In this document: positions 18,400 through 27,614 of the stretch, piece by piece
Position numbering within the stretch: the first letter of the stretch is position 1
Layout: each line of letters starts with the position of its first letter
NCBI RefSeq assembly: GCF_004362855.1
Contig: NZ_SNXW01000001.1
Location: forward strand, 742,121-806,120
DNA length: 64,000 nt
Direction: 5' to 3'
DNA from: Aquabacterium commune
GTDB lineage: Bacteria; Pseudomonadota; Gammaproteobacteria; Burkholderiales; Burkholderiaceae_C
Position numbers and translations under genes: made by a program
Notes under the pieces: generated by a model
What the model saw: only the letters and a program-made list of their open reading frames with translations
Told to the model about the DNA's origin: nothing
Databases searched by the model: none

Positions 18400-19572
18400 A
18401 TGAGAGTTGTCCTGTCGGTGATCGGCAAGTTCCACACCTTCGACCTGGCCCGATCCCTGCACGAGGCTGGCAACCTGGCCGCCATCTACACCGGCTACCC
18501 GCGCTTCAAGTTGCGCGACGAGGCCCTGCCGGCATCCCTGGTGCACACCTACCCGTGGCTTCACACGCCTTTCATGGCGATGTCGAACAAGCCGTGGATG
18601 ACGCGCCGCGTGGCGGACGAATGGCAGCACCTGTCACGCGTGCTGTTCGACCGGCACGTGGCCGCACACATGCCGCCCTGCGACGTGTTCGTGGGCCTGT
18701 CCAGCTGCGCCACCCGCAGCGGTCAGCAAGCGCATCGCCAGGGCGCCAAGTACGTTTGTGACCGGGGCTCCACCCACATCCGAGAGCAGAACGCTCTGCT
18801 GCAGGAAGAGCACGACCGCTGGGGCGTGCCCTACACCGCCATCGACCCGCGCACGGTGGAGCGAGAAGAAGCCGAGTACGCCGAGGCCGACGTCATCACA
18901 GTGCCCTCCCAGTTCAACAAGGCCAGCTTCGTCAAGCACGGCGTGCCCTCTGAGCGCGTCCGTGTGCTGCCCTACGGCGTCAACCTCGGCCGCTTCCATC
19001 CGAGCGGCACACCCGACCCGAAGCACTTCGACGTGATCTTCGTGGGTGGCATGAGCGTGCGCAAAGGCGTGCCGGACCTCGTCAAGGCCTTCATGGACTT
19101 CCGCCACCCCGGCAAGCGCCTGAGCTTCGTCGGTTCGCCCTCCCCCGAGCTGATCGAAGACCTGCGCGCACGCGGCCTGTGGTCCGACGATTTCCGCGTG
19201 CTGGGCCACATCCCGCAAGAGCGCCTCAAGGACATCATGAGCCGCGCCCACGTGATGGTGCTGCCCAGCATCGAAGAGGGCTTGGCCCTGGTGCAAGCCC
19301 AGGCCATGGCCTGCGGTTGCCCCATCATCGCCACCACCAACACGGGCGCGCAAGACCTGTTCGAAGACGGCGTACAAGGCCACATCCTGCCCATCCGCCG
19401 CCCCGACCTGATCACCGAACGCCTGCAAGCCCTGGCCGATCAACCCGAGGTGCGGGACGCCATGGGCCAACGCGCGCTGGCACGGGTGCAGCAAGCCGGC
19501 GGCTGGAAGCAGTACGGCGAAGCGGCCATCAGCCTCTATCGCTCGCTGCTGGCCCAGCCCGCGAAGGCGTGA
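18400..19572 (+). CDS. Glycosyltransferase family 4, first of a tandem pair
   Basis: A 390-residue GT-B glycosyltransferase. It starts RVVLSVIGKFHTFDLA and shares this opening and the middle VCDRGSTHIREQN, AEYAEAD and ITVPS blocks with the next gene, so the two arose by tandem duplication. In the donor half it has SIEEGLALVQAQAMACG, where the second glutamate of the usual GT4 EX7E motif is Gln. The same change in the paralogue suggests a real subfamily trait. The ATG at 18400 follows the EpsI stop by 19 bases. Confidence 0.87.
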   Translation: MRVVLSVIGKFHTFDLARSLHEAGNLAAIYTGYPRFKLRDEALPASLVHTYPWLHTPFMAMSNKPWMTRRVADEWQHLSRVLFDRHVAAHMPPCDVFVGLSSCATRSGQQAHRQGAKYVCDRGSTHIREQNALLQEEHDRWGVPYTAIDPRTVEREEAEYAEADVITVPSQFNKASFVKHGVPSERVRVLPYGVNLGRFHPSGTPDPKHFDVIFVGGMSVRKGVPDLVKAFMDFRHPGKRLSFVGSPSPELIEDLRARGLWSDDFRVLGHIPQERLKDIMSRAHVMVLPSIEEGLALVQAQAMACGCPIIATTNTGAQDLFEDGVQGHILPIRRPDLITERLQALADQPEVRDAMGQRALARVQQAGGWKQYGEAAISLYRSLLAQPAKA

Positions 19573-19573
19573 C

Positions 19574-20758
19574 ATGGCGCAGTCCAGCCCTCTGCGCGTG
19601 ACCCTGTCGGTCGTCGGCAAATTCCACACCTTCGACCTGGCGCAGGAACTGAACCAACGCGGCCACCTCGCGGCCATCTTCTCGGGCTACCCGCGCTTCA
19701 AGCTCGCGGACAACAACGTGCCCAAGCACAAGGTTCACACCTTCCCCTGGTTGCGCGTGCCCTACATGCTGCTGTCGCAGTCGGGTGCGCTCTCGCACCA
19801 GCAACAGGGCTACCTGGACTTCCTCTGCTACAGCACGCTGGACCGCTACACCGCCTGGCAGATGCCCCCCTGTGATGTGTTCGTGGGCCTGTCTGGCGCC
19901 GGCTTCCTCTCCGGGAAAAAGGCCCATCAACTCGGTGCCCGCTATGTCTGCGACACCGGCTCCAGCCACATCCGCACGCAGAACGAGTTGCTGACCCAGG
20001 AGCGCGACACCTGGGGCGGCGACAGCGAGGCCGCGCATCCGCGCGTCATGGCGCGCGCCGAAGCCGAGTACGCCGAGGCCGACATGATCACCGTGCCCTC
20101 GTCCTTCAGCGCACAAAGCTTCGTGGCAAAAGGTGTGTCGGCCGCCAAGTTGCGCATCCTGCCGTATGGCGTCAGCCTCGGCGCCTTCCACCCGGACGGC
20201 ACCCCCGACGCCGATCACTTCGACGTGCTGTTCGCCGGTGGCGCCTGCCTGCGCAAAGGCGTGCCCTACCTGCTGAAAGCCTTCCAGAAACTGCAACACC
20301 CGCGCAAGCGCCTGTGGTTCGCAGGCGCCTTCCCCAAGGACCTGATCGTGCAGATGCGCCGCGCCGGCCTGTGGTCTGACAACATCCACTTGCTGGGCCA
20401 CCTCAACCTGAGCCAACTGCGCCAGCGCATGAGCCGCAGCCATGTGCTCGTGCTGCCCAGCATCGAAGACGGCTTTGGCCTGGTGATGGCGCAAGCCATG
20501 GCCTGCGGCTGCCCCGTCATCGCCACCGAGCACACCGGAGCCGCCGACCTGTTCCAGCATGGCGAGGCCGGGTTCATCGTGCCCATCCGCCGCGCCGACC
20601 TGCTGGCCGAACGCATGCAGCAACTCATGGACGAGCCCGCCACGCGACAGCAGATGTCACAGCATGCCCTCGCACGCGTCAGCGCCCTGGGCGGCTGGCA
20701 AGACTACGGCGACCGTGCCGTGCGCGCCTATGCTGCACTGACCCAGGACACCCCATGA
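19574..20758 (+). CDS. Glycosyltransferase family 4, second of a tandem pair
   Basis: A 394-residue paralogue of the preceding enzyme, starting 1 base after its stop. Shared blocks include SVVGKFHTFDLA, SGYPRFKL, MPPCDVFVGLS, VCDTGSSHIRTQN, AEYAEADMITVPSSF and LPYGVSLGAFHPDGTPD. The donor motif reads SIEDGFGLVMAQAMACG, again with Gln where most GT4 enzymes have the second Glu. It probably adds a different sugar or linkage from its twin in the same repeat unit. The TGA overlaps the next start as ATGA. Confidence 0.87.
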   Translation: MAQSSPLRVTLSVVGKFHTFDLAQELNQRGHLAAIFSGYPRFKLADNNVPKHKVHTFPWLRVPYMLLSQSGALSHQQQGYLDFLCYSTLDRYTAWQMPPCDVFVGLSGAGFLSGKKAHQLGARYVCDTGSSHIRTQNELLTQERDTWGGDSEAAHPRVMARAEAEYAEADMITVPSSFSAQSFVAKGVSAAKLRILPYGVSLGAFHPDGTPDADHFDVLFAGGACLRKGVPYLLKAFQKLQHPRKRLWFAGAFPKDLIVQMRRAGLWSDNIHLLGHLNLSQLRQRMSRSHVLVLPSIEDGFGLVMAQAMACGCPVIATEHTGAADLFQHGEAGFIVPIRRADLLAERMQQLMDEPATRQQMSQHALARVSALGGWQDYGDRAVRAYAALTQDTP

Positions 20759-21822
20759 GCCAGCGCATCCTCTACGTGGGAGACGACTCGCCGGCCAGCA
20801 CCTCCCGGCACCGTGCCGACGCCCTGCGCCGCCTGGGCCACGAGGTCACCCACATCAACCCCTACCGCGACCTGCGCAAGCACCTCACGGGCTGGCGCAT
20901 CATCATTCACTACCGCACGGGCTACCTGTTCATGCAGGGCGCCGTCCAGCGCTGGCAGCAGGCCCAGCAGGCCCGACTGGCGCCAACGGGTCGTTTCGAT
21001 GTGTGCTGGGTCGATGGCGGCGAGTTGCTGGGCCGCCAGGTCACCGACGGGTTCCGCCAGATGGCCGGCAAACTGGTGCTGTTCAACCACGACGACCCCA
21101 CCGGCCACCGCGACGGCAACCGCTTCCTGACCATGCTGCGCACCATTCCCCGCTACGACCTGTGCGTGGTGGTGCGGCCCTTCAACGTCGATGAATACCG
21201 CCAGCGCGGTGCCCGCGACGTGCTGCGCGTGTTCATGAGCTACGACGAGGTCCGCCATGCCGCTCCGCCGGACGATGGCAGCGTGCCACCGCAGTTCGAC
21301 ACCGACATCGCCTTCATCGGTCGCAACATTCCCGGCGAAGGGCGCGATGTGTTCCTGCACGAACTGGTGAAGGCCGGCCTGAAGCCTGCCATCTGGGGCG
21401 ACAACTGGCAGACCTCACCGGTCTGGGCCGCGCTGCAGCCCTTCTGGAAGGGCCCATCGATTTCAGGCACAGACTACGTCAACGCCATGCGGCACGCGCG
21501 CATCTGCCTGGGCATGCTGTCCAAGGGCAACCGCGACGAGCACACCACCCGCAGCATGGAAATTCCCTACGCGGGCGGCCTGCTGTGCGCAGAGCGCACC
21601 AACGAGCACATGGCGCTTTACCGCGAGGGTGAAGAAGCTGTGTTCTGGCGTGATGCCGCCGAGTGCGCAGACGTCTGCCGCGCGTTGCTGGCCGACCCCG
21701 AGCGCATTGCGCGCATCAAGGCGGCAGGGCACCAGCGTGTGCGTGCCAACCAGGTGGGCGCGGAGGATGTGGGGCGTGCGGCGCTGCAGCGGCTTCTGGC
21801 TGACGGAAAGGCATTGACATGA
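20755..21822 (+). CDS. CgeB-like glycosyltransferase family protein
   Basis: A 355-residue cytoplasmic protein with a GT-B-like layout. The N-terminus is a short Rossmann-type strand with a Ser/Thr/His run (YVGDDSPASTSRHRADAL). The second half has a FDTDIAFIGRN strand, an IWGDNWQ segment and TTRSMEIPYAGGLLCAERTNEHMALY, which resembles the CgeB/DUF3880 glycosyltransferases. It overlaps both neighbours by 4 bases, so it belongs to the core of the rightward operon. Substrate unknown. Confidence 0.75.
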   Translation: MSQRILYVGDDSPASTSRHRADALRRLGHEVTHINPYRDLRKHLTGWRIIIHYRTGYLFMQGAVQRWQQAQQARLAPTGRFDVCWVDGGELLGRQVTDGFRQMAGKLVLFNHDDPTGHRDGNRFLTMLRTIPRYDLCVVVRPFNVDEYRQRGARDVLRVFMSYDEVRHAAPPDDGSVPPQFDTDIAFIGRNIPGEGRDVFLHELVKAGLKPAIWGDNWQTSPVWAALQPFWKGPSISGTDYVNAMRHARICLGMLSKGNRDEHTTRSMEIPYAGGLLCAERTNEHMALYREGEEAVFWRDAAECADVCRALLADPERIARIKAAGHQRVRANQVGAEDVGRAALQRLLADGKALT

Positions 21823-23321
21823 CCAAGGCACCCAGCATCAGCCCTCCGGCCATGGCGCTGCTTGCGCTGACCATGGGCGTGATCCAGCTCATGGGGCATG
21901 CCTATGCGTGGCCTTTCTGGGGCTCGATGATGGTGTTGACCGTGATCGGCTTCTGGGGCCTGGCGCGGCTGATTTTCGTACCTTCCTTTGTCACCGCGTG
22001 GACGGTGTATGGCGTGAGCCTGGCGCTGGCCTACGGCTTTGGCACACTCAACACCATGACCAGTGGCTATGTGGATGGCTCGGCCATGTACATGGTGAAC
22101 TACGCGGGTCCCAGTGCGCTTGGGCGCGCTGAAGGTCTGATGCTGCTGATCGTGGCAGCCATGCTCTACATCGGCCACATTGACCCGAACAAGACGATCC
22201 CCACCGAACCCTTCACAGACACTGAACGATCCGCAACGCTGGTGCTGCTCATCGTGGTTTGCGCAGGTACGTTCATTGCATTGGCTACTGGACAGCTAGG
22301 GTTCCAGGGTGTGCAGAACGGTGCAGGCGACTCGGCCTTGGTATCCCCGCTGGCATCGCTGGTCACGTCCTGCCTGACCCCTGCCACTGCGCTGGCCATC
22401 CTTGCTTATGGAACCCAACCTGGTTCACGCACGCGTTCGTTGGTCATCTTCCTTTGCCTGCTGCTGGCACTCACGCAAATGACCCAAGGGCGTCGCCTGC
22501 TGATGTTCAATGTGCTGACTCTGCTCATGGCCTTTTTCGCTGTGCGGAGTGCCAAGGGCTTCTTCTCACCCAAGGTCATCGTGGCACTACTGGTGACCGT
22601 GGCTGTCGTGGCCGGTGCATCTCGCTTCTTCGTGTCCATGCGCATCGCGAGTTACTCACTGCCGGTCGATGCAACTTTGGCCGAACGCGTCGAGGGCGCT
22701 GTGGACGTCATCACCCGCCCTGAGCAGTCTGGCCTGAACGAACATCTGGAGCAAAACCAGAGCACCCGCACCTTCGTCTTGGGCTATGTGGGGGAGCTCA
22801 TTGAGGCCTACGACAAGACCGGCCGCACCACACAAGGTGACCTGCTCACACTCAACGTTGCAGCAGCCATGCCCACGGCCATCTGGCCGGGTAAATGGCG
22901 CATCATCAGCCAAATTGGCTCCGATGAAACCGCCTGCCACGCCAAGCTGGGCATGCCTGCCTGGGATGCAGCCAACACGGTCATCACCGAAGGACTGTGC
23001 GATTTCGGCTGGACGGGCATGCTGCTGTATCCCATCGCCATGGCTGGCTTGATGACGCTGGCCGTCGTTGCCGTGCGACGCACCAACATCCTCATCCGCG
23101 CTTTGGTCGGGTTCGCCACCATCAAATCCCTGCTGGGCGTAGAGGGCGTGCTGACGGGCTACATCGTGGACCTGCGCAACACGGCGGTACTGGCCATTGC
23201 TGCGGCTTTGCTGGTTGCCATCTTCAACTGGTACCAAAAGCAGCCCCTTGTGATTCACCACCGAGAACAACGTGCCTTGCGCAAACAGCGCCTGGCCGAA
23301 CTGCGCGCAGGCAGGCCGTGA
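21819..23321 (+). CDS. Multi-spanning membrane protein, candidate Wzy polymerase
   Basis: A 500-residue protein with about 10-12 hydrophobic segments and a large hydrophilic loop at roughly residues 290-385, followed by more membrane segments and a basic C-terminal tail. This is the usual outline of Wzy polymerases, which are poorly conserved in sequence. No other gene in the rightward operon fits the role. Its codon use is less G/C-biased at third positions than that of both neighbours, a common sign of a horizontally exchanged polymerase. The assignment is by topology and context only. Confidence 0.65.
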   Translation: MTKAPSISPPAMALLALTMGVIQLMGHAYAWPFWGSMMVLTVIGFWGLARLIFVPSFVTAWTVYGVSLALAYGFGTLNTMTSGYVDGSAMYMVNYAGPSALGRAEGLMLLIVAAMLYIGHIDPNKTIPTEPFTDTERSATLVLLIVVCAGTFIALATGQLGFQGVQNGAGDSALVSPLASLVTSCLTPATALAILAYGTQPGSRTRSLVIFLCLLLALTQMTQGRRLLMFNVLTLLMAFFAVRSAKGFFSPKVIVALLVTVAVVAGASRFFVSMRIASYSLPVDATLAERVEGAVDVITRPEQSGLNEHLEQNQSTRTFVLGYVGELIEAYDKTGRTTQGDLLTLNVAAAMPTAIWPGKWRIISQIGSDETACHAKLGMPAWDAANTVITEGLCDFGWTGMLLYPIAMAGLMTLAVVAVRRTNILIRALVGFATIKSLLGVEGVLTGYIVDLRNTAVLAIAAALLVAIFNWYQKQPLVIHHREQRALRKQRLAELRAGRP

Positions 23322-23392
23322 CAGCGCCCGAAACACATTCTTGACACATCGCGGCCACACAATCTGTCACTTCTTTGCCCGACCAGCCCACC

Positions 23393-24220
23393 ATGACCCC
23401 CGTCTCGGTCCTCATCCTGACCAAGAACGAAGCCCAAGACCTGCCCGGGTGCCTGGACAGCGTCGCGTGGTCGGACGACGTGCACGTGCTGGACTCGGGC
23501 AGCACGGACGAAACGGCAGCGATTGCCACCGCCCGCGGCGCCAAGGTGTCGGTTCGGCCTTTTGACGGCTACGCCTCGCAGCGCAACGCGGGGTTGAAGC
23601 TGCCCTTCCTGCACCCATGGGTGCTGGTGCTGGATGCCGACGAGCGCATCCCGCCTGAGTTGGCCCGTGAAATGGGCGGGTTTGTCGCCAAGGCGCCCGC
23701 GAACGTGGCGGGTGGTCGCATCCGCCGCCGCGACATCTGGTGGGGCACCTGGCTCAAGCACGCGCAGATTTCGCCCTTCTATGTGCGCCTGGTGCGCGTG
23801 GGCCGCGCCCACTACGAGCGCGAGATCAACGAGGTCATGGTCGTCGATGGCGACATCCTCGACCTGGGGCAGAGCTTCGACCACCACCCCTTCTCCAAGG
23901 GCCTGGACCACTGGATCGCCAAACACAACGTTTACTCGCGCATGGAGGCGCAGGTCATTGCCAGCGGCCAGCGCGGCCAGCCTTCATGGCGCGAAGCCTT
24001 CTTCAACCCGGACTTCAACGAGCGCCGGGTGCACCAGAAAGGCTTGTTCTACGCCATGCCGGGCCGCCCCTTCATCAAGTTCGCCTACATGGTGCTGGCG
24101 CGCCGGGCCTTTCTGGATGGCTGGGCCGGCATCCGTTACGCCATCCTGCAATCCATCTACGAATACTTCATCGTCCTCAAGACCAAAGAGATGCGTGAAG
24201 GCCAGGGGTCCGGCTCATGA
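23393..24220 (+). CDS. Glycosyltransferase family 2 (WaaE/KdtX-like)
   Basis: A 275-residue GT-A enzyme. It has the opening VSVLILTKNEAQDLPGCLDS, the DSGSTDET block and the metal-binding VLDADERIP, all typical of family 2 enzymes of the WaaE/KdtX group. The ATG at 23393 is preferred over an in-frame TTG at 23375. A 71-base gap with a TTGACA at 23341-23346 lies upstream, so a secondary promoter is possible, though no clear -10 is seen. The end overlaps the WcaI-like gene by 4 bases. Confidence 0.88.
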   Translation: MTPVSVLILTKNEAQDLPGCLDSVAWSDDVHVLDSGSTDETAAIATARGAKVSVRPFDGYASQRNAGLKLPFLHPWVLVLDADERIPPELAREMGGFVAKAPANVAGGRIRRRDIWWGTWLKHAQISPFYVRLVRVGRAHYEREINEVMVVDGDILDLGQSFDHHPFSKGLDHWIAKHNVYSRMEAQVIASGQRGQPSWREAFFNPDFNERRVHQKGLFYAMPGRPFIKFAYMVLARRAFLDGWAGIRYAILQSIYEYFIVLKTKEMREGQGSGS

Positions 24221-25464
24221 AGATCGTCCTCTACAGCGCCAACTTCGCACCCGAGCCCACGGGCATCGGCAAGTACTCGGGCGAGATGGCCCGCTGGCTG
24301 GTGAGCCAGGGCCACCAGGTGCGCGTCATCTGCGCGCCGCCCTACTACCCGAACTGGAAGCTGGCCGAGGGCTATGAATCGCCCACCTGGCGCCGCGAGT
24401 CCTGGCAGGGTGTGGACGTCTGGCGCGCACCGCTGTGGGTGCCGGCCAACCCGGGCGGCCTCAAGCGCGTGCTGCACCTGCTGAGCTTTGCCATCACCTC
24501 GCTGCCCGTGGCCCTGTGGCAGGTGCTGTGGCGCCCCGACGTGGTGGTGTGCGTGGCCCCGGCCCTGGTCAATGCGCCGGCCGCGCACGCCGTGGCGCGC
24601 CTGTCGGGTGCCCGCGCCTGGCTGCACATCCAGGACTTCGAGGTCGATGTCGCCTTCAACATGGGCCTGCTCAAAGGCGCCCGCCAGCGCCGCGTGGTGA
24701 CCTGGCTGGAGCAACGCCTGCTGCGCCGCTTCGACGTGGTCTCGTCCATCTCGGAGCGCATGGTCGAAGGCCTGCGCCTCAAGGGCGTGCACGAAGACCG
24801 CATCCGCCACTTCCCCAACTGGGTGGACATCGGCCACATCCAGACGCTGAGCCGGCCCAGCACCTACCGGGCCGAGCTGGACATCGCGCCCGACACCCAG
24901 GTCGTGCTGTTCTCCGGCACGCTGGGCGGCAAGCAGGGCCTGAGCGTCATCCCCCAGGTGGCTCGCCTGCTGGCCCACCGCAGCGACATCCTCTTCGTCA
25001 TCGGTGGCGACGGCGTCATGAAGCCGCAGCTGCAAGCCGAGGCCGAGGGCCTGGCCAATGTGCGCTTCCTGCCCCTGCAGCCGGCCGAGCGCCTGGGCGA
25101 ATGGCTGGGCCTGGCCGACATCCACTTGCTGCCGCAAAGCCCCGAGGCCGAAGACCTCGTGCTGCCCTCCAAGCTGGCCGGCATGCTGGCCAGCGGCCGC
25201 CCGGTGATCGCCACATGCCGCGCCGGCACCGAGCTGGCCAAGGTGGTGTCGCAGTGCGGCGCCGTCGTGCCACCCGAAGACGCCCCCCGCCTGGCCGAGG
25301 CTGTTCTGGCCCTGGTGGACGATGCCGAGCGCCGCAGCCGCCTGGGCGCCCTGGGCCGCCGCCACGCCGAAGACCACCTGGCCCTGGAAGGCGTGCTGGG
25401 CCAGTTCGAACAAAACTGCCAGGAACTGCTGCCCACACCCGCCGTCACCCGCGTGCGGCAGTGA
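24217..25464 (+). CDS. wcaI: WcaI-like glycosyltransferase
   Basis: A 415-residue GT-B glycosyltransferase of the colanic-acid WcaI type. Family features are YSANFAPEPTGIGKYSGEMA at the N-terminus, APPYYPNW, LHIQDFEVDVAFNMGLL, FPNWVD, and FSGTLGGKQGLSVIPQVA, followed by LPSKLAGMLASGRPVIAT in the donor site. In colanic acid loci WcaI is thought to transfer fucose, which would fit the gmd-fcl genes in this operon, but the donor here is an inference. It starts inside the stop of the GT2 gene. Confidence 0.85.
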   Translation: MKIVLYSANFAPEPTGIGKYSGEMARWLVSQGHQVRVICAPPYYPNWKLAEGYESPTWRRESWQGVDVWRAPLWVPANPGGLKRVLHLLSFAITSLPVALWQVLWRPDVVVCVAPALVNAPAAHAVARLSGARAWLHIQDFEVDVAFNMGLLKGARQRRVVTWLEQRLLRRFDVVSSISERMVEGLRLKGVHEDRIRHFPNWVDIGHIQTLSRPSTYRAELDIAPDTQVVLFSGTLGGKQGLSVIPQVARLLAHRSDILFVIGGDGVMKPQLQAEAEGLANVRFLPLQPAERLGEWLGLADIHLLPQSPEAEDLVLPSKLAGMLASGRPVIATCRAGTELAKVVSQCGAVVPPEDAPRLAEAVLALVDDAERRSRLGALGRRHAEDHLALEGVLGQFEQNCQELLPTPAVTRVRQ

Positions 25465-25474
25465 GGGGCGCGCC

Positions 25475-26779
25475 GTGACCGTGAGTGCCCACGCCGACCA
25501 TGGCGCCACCCTGCGCCGCCTGCGCCGGGTGTTCTCGGTCGGCATGATCGGCAACGGCCTGACGCTGCTGACCAACTTCCTCATCCCGCCGCTGTTCATC
25601 GCCGCGCTCGGCACCGAGCGCTATGGCGCCTGGCTCTACCTGTTCACCATCCCCACCTCGCTGGCGATGTTCGACCTGGGCGTGTCGGCGGCGTTCTCCA
25701 CCGACGTTTACAAGCACCACGCCTCGGGCGACAACGCCCTGGCCGCACGCTCCTTCAAAACGGGCGTGAAGGTCATCGGCGGGCTCATGGGCCTGGTGTT
25801 GCTGGTGGCCGCAGGCCTGGTGGGTTGGCGCTATGCCGCGGGGCCACAGGGCCCGGTCGATGTCGAGTTCCACGTCACGATGCTCCTGCTGTGTGCCTAC
25901 GTGCTGTCGGGCTTCTTCTCGGAGCTGATGTCATCGAGCTACAAGATCGCGGGCCGCTACGACCAGTTCCAGCTGTTTGGCCTGGTCAGCAAGGCGGTGG
26001 AAATCGGCGTGCTGCTGGCGCTGATCCCGCTCAATGACTTCCGCCTGATGGCCCTGGCCATGCTGGGCGTGCGCGCCCTGACCATGTGCGCCACCACCGT
26101 GCAGGCCTTGCGCCTGACGCCAGAGCTGGCGCGCGGCCCGTGGCGCGGCCACATGCCTTTCAAGCACCTGGTGCTGCCCTCTCTGATGTACGCGGTCAAC
26201 CCGCTGATCATGTTCATCGCGCTGCAAGTGCCCCTGCTGGTGATCGCGCCCTCGGCGGGCCTGACGGCGGTGGTGGCCTACACCACGGTGCGCACCCTGT
26301 CGCGCCTGCCTCTGCAAGTCAGCTCACAGATCAGCTTCTCGCTCTACACCGAGTACACGCGCCTGCAGGCCGCAGGCGAGCACACCACCGTGGCGCGCCT
26401 CTACCGCAAGGGCCAGTGGATGATCGCAGCGCTGTTCGCCGCCTACGCCCTGGGCGGCATGCTGCTGGGCCCCACCGTTTACTCGCTGTGGCTGAAGCAC
26501 CTGCCACCGGAATTTCACATCCTGTTCGCGATCCTGCTCTTGGATGCGGTGTTCGAGTCCTTCATGCGCCACCGCATCTGCCTGAGCTCGTCCACCAACC
26601 AGCACAGCCGCGACACCAGCTTCCAGCTGTTCGCCGTGGGCCTGGCAGTGGCGTCCATGTGGGCGGTGTCGCACTGGACGCAGCAACTCAGTCACCTGCT
26701 CCTGCCCGCTTCGGTCGTCACCCTGTGCGCCCTGCTCTGGAGCCTGTGGCGTGACCGCCGTGCCCTGCCCTCGACCTGA
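25475..26779 (+). CDS. Wzx-like flippase of the rightward locus
   Basis: A 434-residue MOP-type flippase with 12 or so membrane segments. The N-terminus (MIGNGLTLLTNFLIPPLFIAALG, then YGAWLYL) is the usual opening of polysaccharide exporters. The GTG at 25475 has a GAGG site 9 bases upstream and follows the WcaI-like stop by 10 bases; the open frame further upstream is antisense or out-of-frame to that gene. It should flip the lipid-linked repeat built by the rightward glycosyltransferases. Confidence 0.85.
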   Translation: MTVSAHADHGATLRRLRRVFSVGMIGNGLTLLTNFLIPPLFIAALGTERYGAWLYLFTIPTSLAMFDLGVSAAFSTDVYKHHASGDNALAARSFKTGVKVIGGLMGLVLLVAAGLVGWRYAAGPQGPVDVEFHVTMLLLCAYVLSGFFSELMSSSYKIAGRYDQFQLFGLVSKAVEIGVLLALIPLNDFRLMALAMLGVRALTMCATTVQALRLTPELARGPWRGHMPFKHLVLPSLMYAVNPLIMFIALQVPLLVIAPSAGLTAVVAYTTVRTLSRLPLQVSSQISFSLYTEYTRLQAAGEHTTVARLYRKGQWMIAALFAAYALGGMLLGPTVYSLWLKHLPPEFHILFAILLLDAVFESFMRHRICLSSSTNQHSRDTSFQLFAVGLAVASMWAVSHWTQQLSHLLLPASVVTLCALLWSLWRDRRALPST

Positions 26780-26786
26780 ACACACC

Positions 26787-27614
26787 ATGCCTTTCCAGCC
26801 CCAAGACCTGCAGGTCGTCTTCATCACCTACAACCGCTCGCACCTGCTGGCGCAGTCGCTGGAGCGCATCCGCCAGCAGCCCCAACTGCAGGGCGTGAAG
26901 GTGATCTGCTCGGACGACTGCAGCACCGAAGAGCACCAGGCCGCCATCGCCCGCATGGGCTTTGACCGGGTGGTGAGCGCCCCCAAGAACGGTGGCCTGG
27001 GCCGCAACAACAACAAGGGCCTGCGCGCCTGCGACAGCAAGTACCAACTGATGGTGCAGGACGACTGCATGCTGCTCAACGTGCAGGCTGTGCTGGACTC
27101 GGTCGCCATCCTGGAAGCCGACCCCAGCGTGGGCATGGTGCGGCTGCATGGCAACCCTTCCCACTTTCCTCTGATTGAGCGCGAAGTCCATGGCGTACGC
27201 TACTGGGTTGCCGATCACACAGCACCTGCGTACGAAGCACAGAAAGGCACGTTGCCACGACGCCGCGTGTACTCGGACCAGCCGCATGTGCGTCGTCGCG
27301 AACTGCACGAGCGCGTGGTGGGTTACTACGCCGAAGGCATCCAGATGGAGCGGACCGAGCGCGATTACGAAGACCGCATGGACGCCCAATCGGAGCTGTT
27401 CGTGGCCTTCCTGCACCCCACCGAAATCAACACCTTCGACCACCTGCAGCATGGCGAAAGCATCCGGCTGGCGTCGGCCAAGAACCGCATGGATCGGATG
27501 ATCCTGAATGTGCTGGAGCCGCTCAAACTGCGCGACACCTGGCTGTACAAAGGCCTACGCAGCCTTTACCGCAAGGTACAGGACGCACTGGAAAACGCTG
27601 GCTTGTTGAGATGA
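26787..27614 (+). CDS. Glycosyltransferase family 2
   Basis: A 275-residue GT-A enzyme with QVVFITYNRSHLLAQSLERI, CSDDCS, a NGGLGRNNNKGL segment and QDDCMLL as the metal-binding acidic motif. The start is the ATG at 26787, 7 bases after the flippase stop. The stop is read through by the next gene as ATGA. It probably adds a side or backbone sugar in the rightward repeat unit. The nucleotide donor is unknown. Confidence 0.85.
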   Translation: MPFQPQDLQVVFITYNRSHLLAQSLERIRQQPQLQGVKVICSDDCSTEEHQAAIARMGFDRVVSAPKNGGLGRNNNKGLRACDSKYQLMVQDDCMLLNVQAVLDSVAILEADPSVGMVRLHGNPSHFPLIEREVHGVRYWVADHTAPAYEAQKGTLPRRRVYSDQPHVRRRELHERVVGYYAEGIQMERTERDYEDRMDAQSELFVAFLHPTEINTFDHLQHGESIRLASAKNRMDRMILNVLEPLKLRDTWLYKGLRSLYRKVQDALENAGLLR

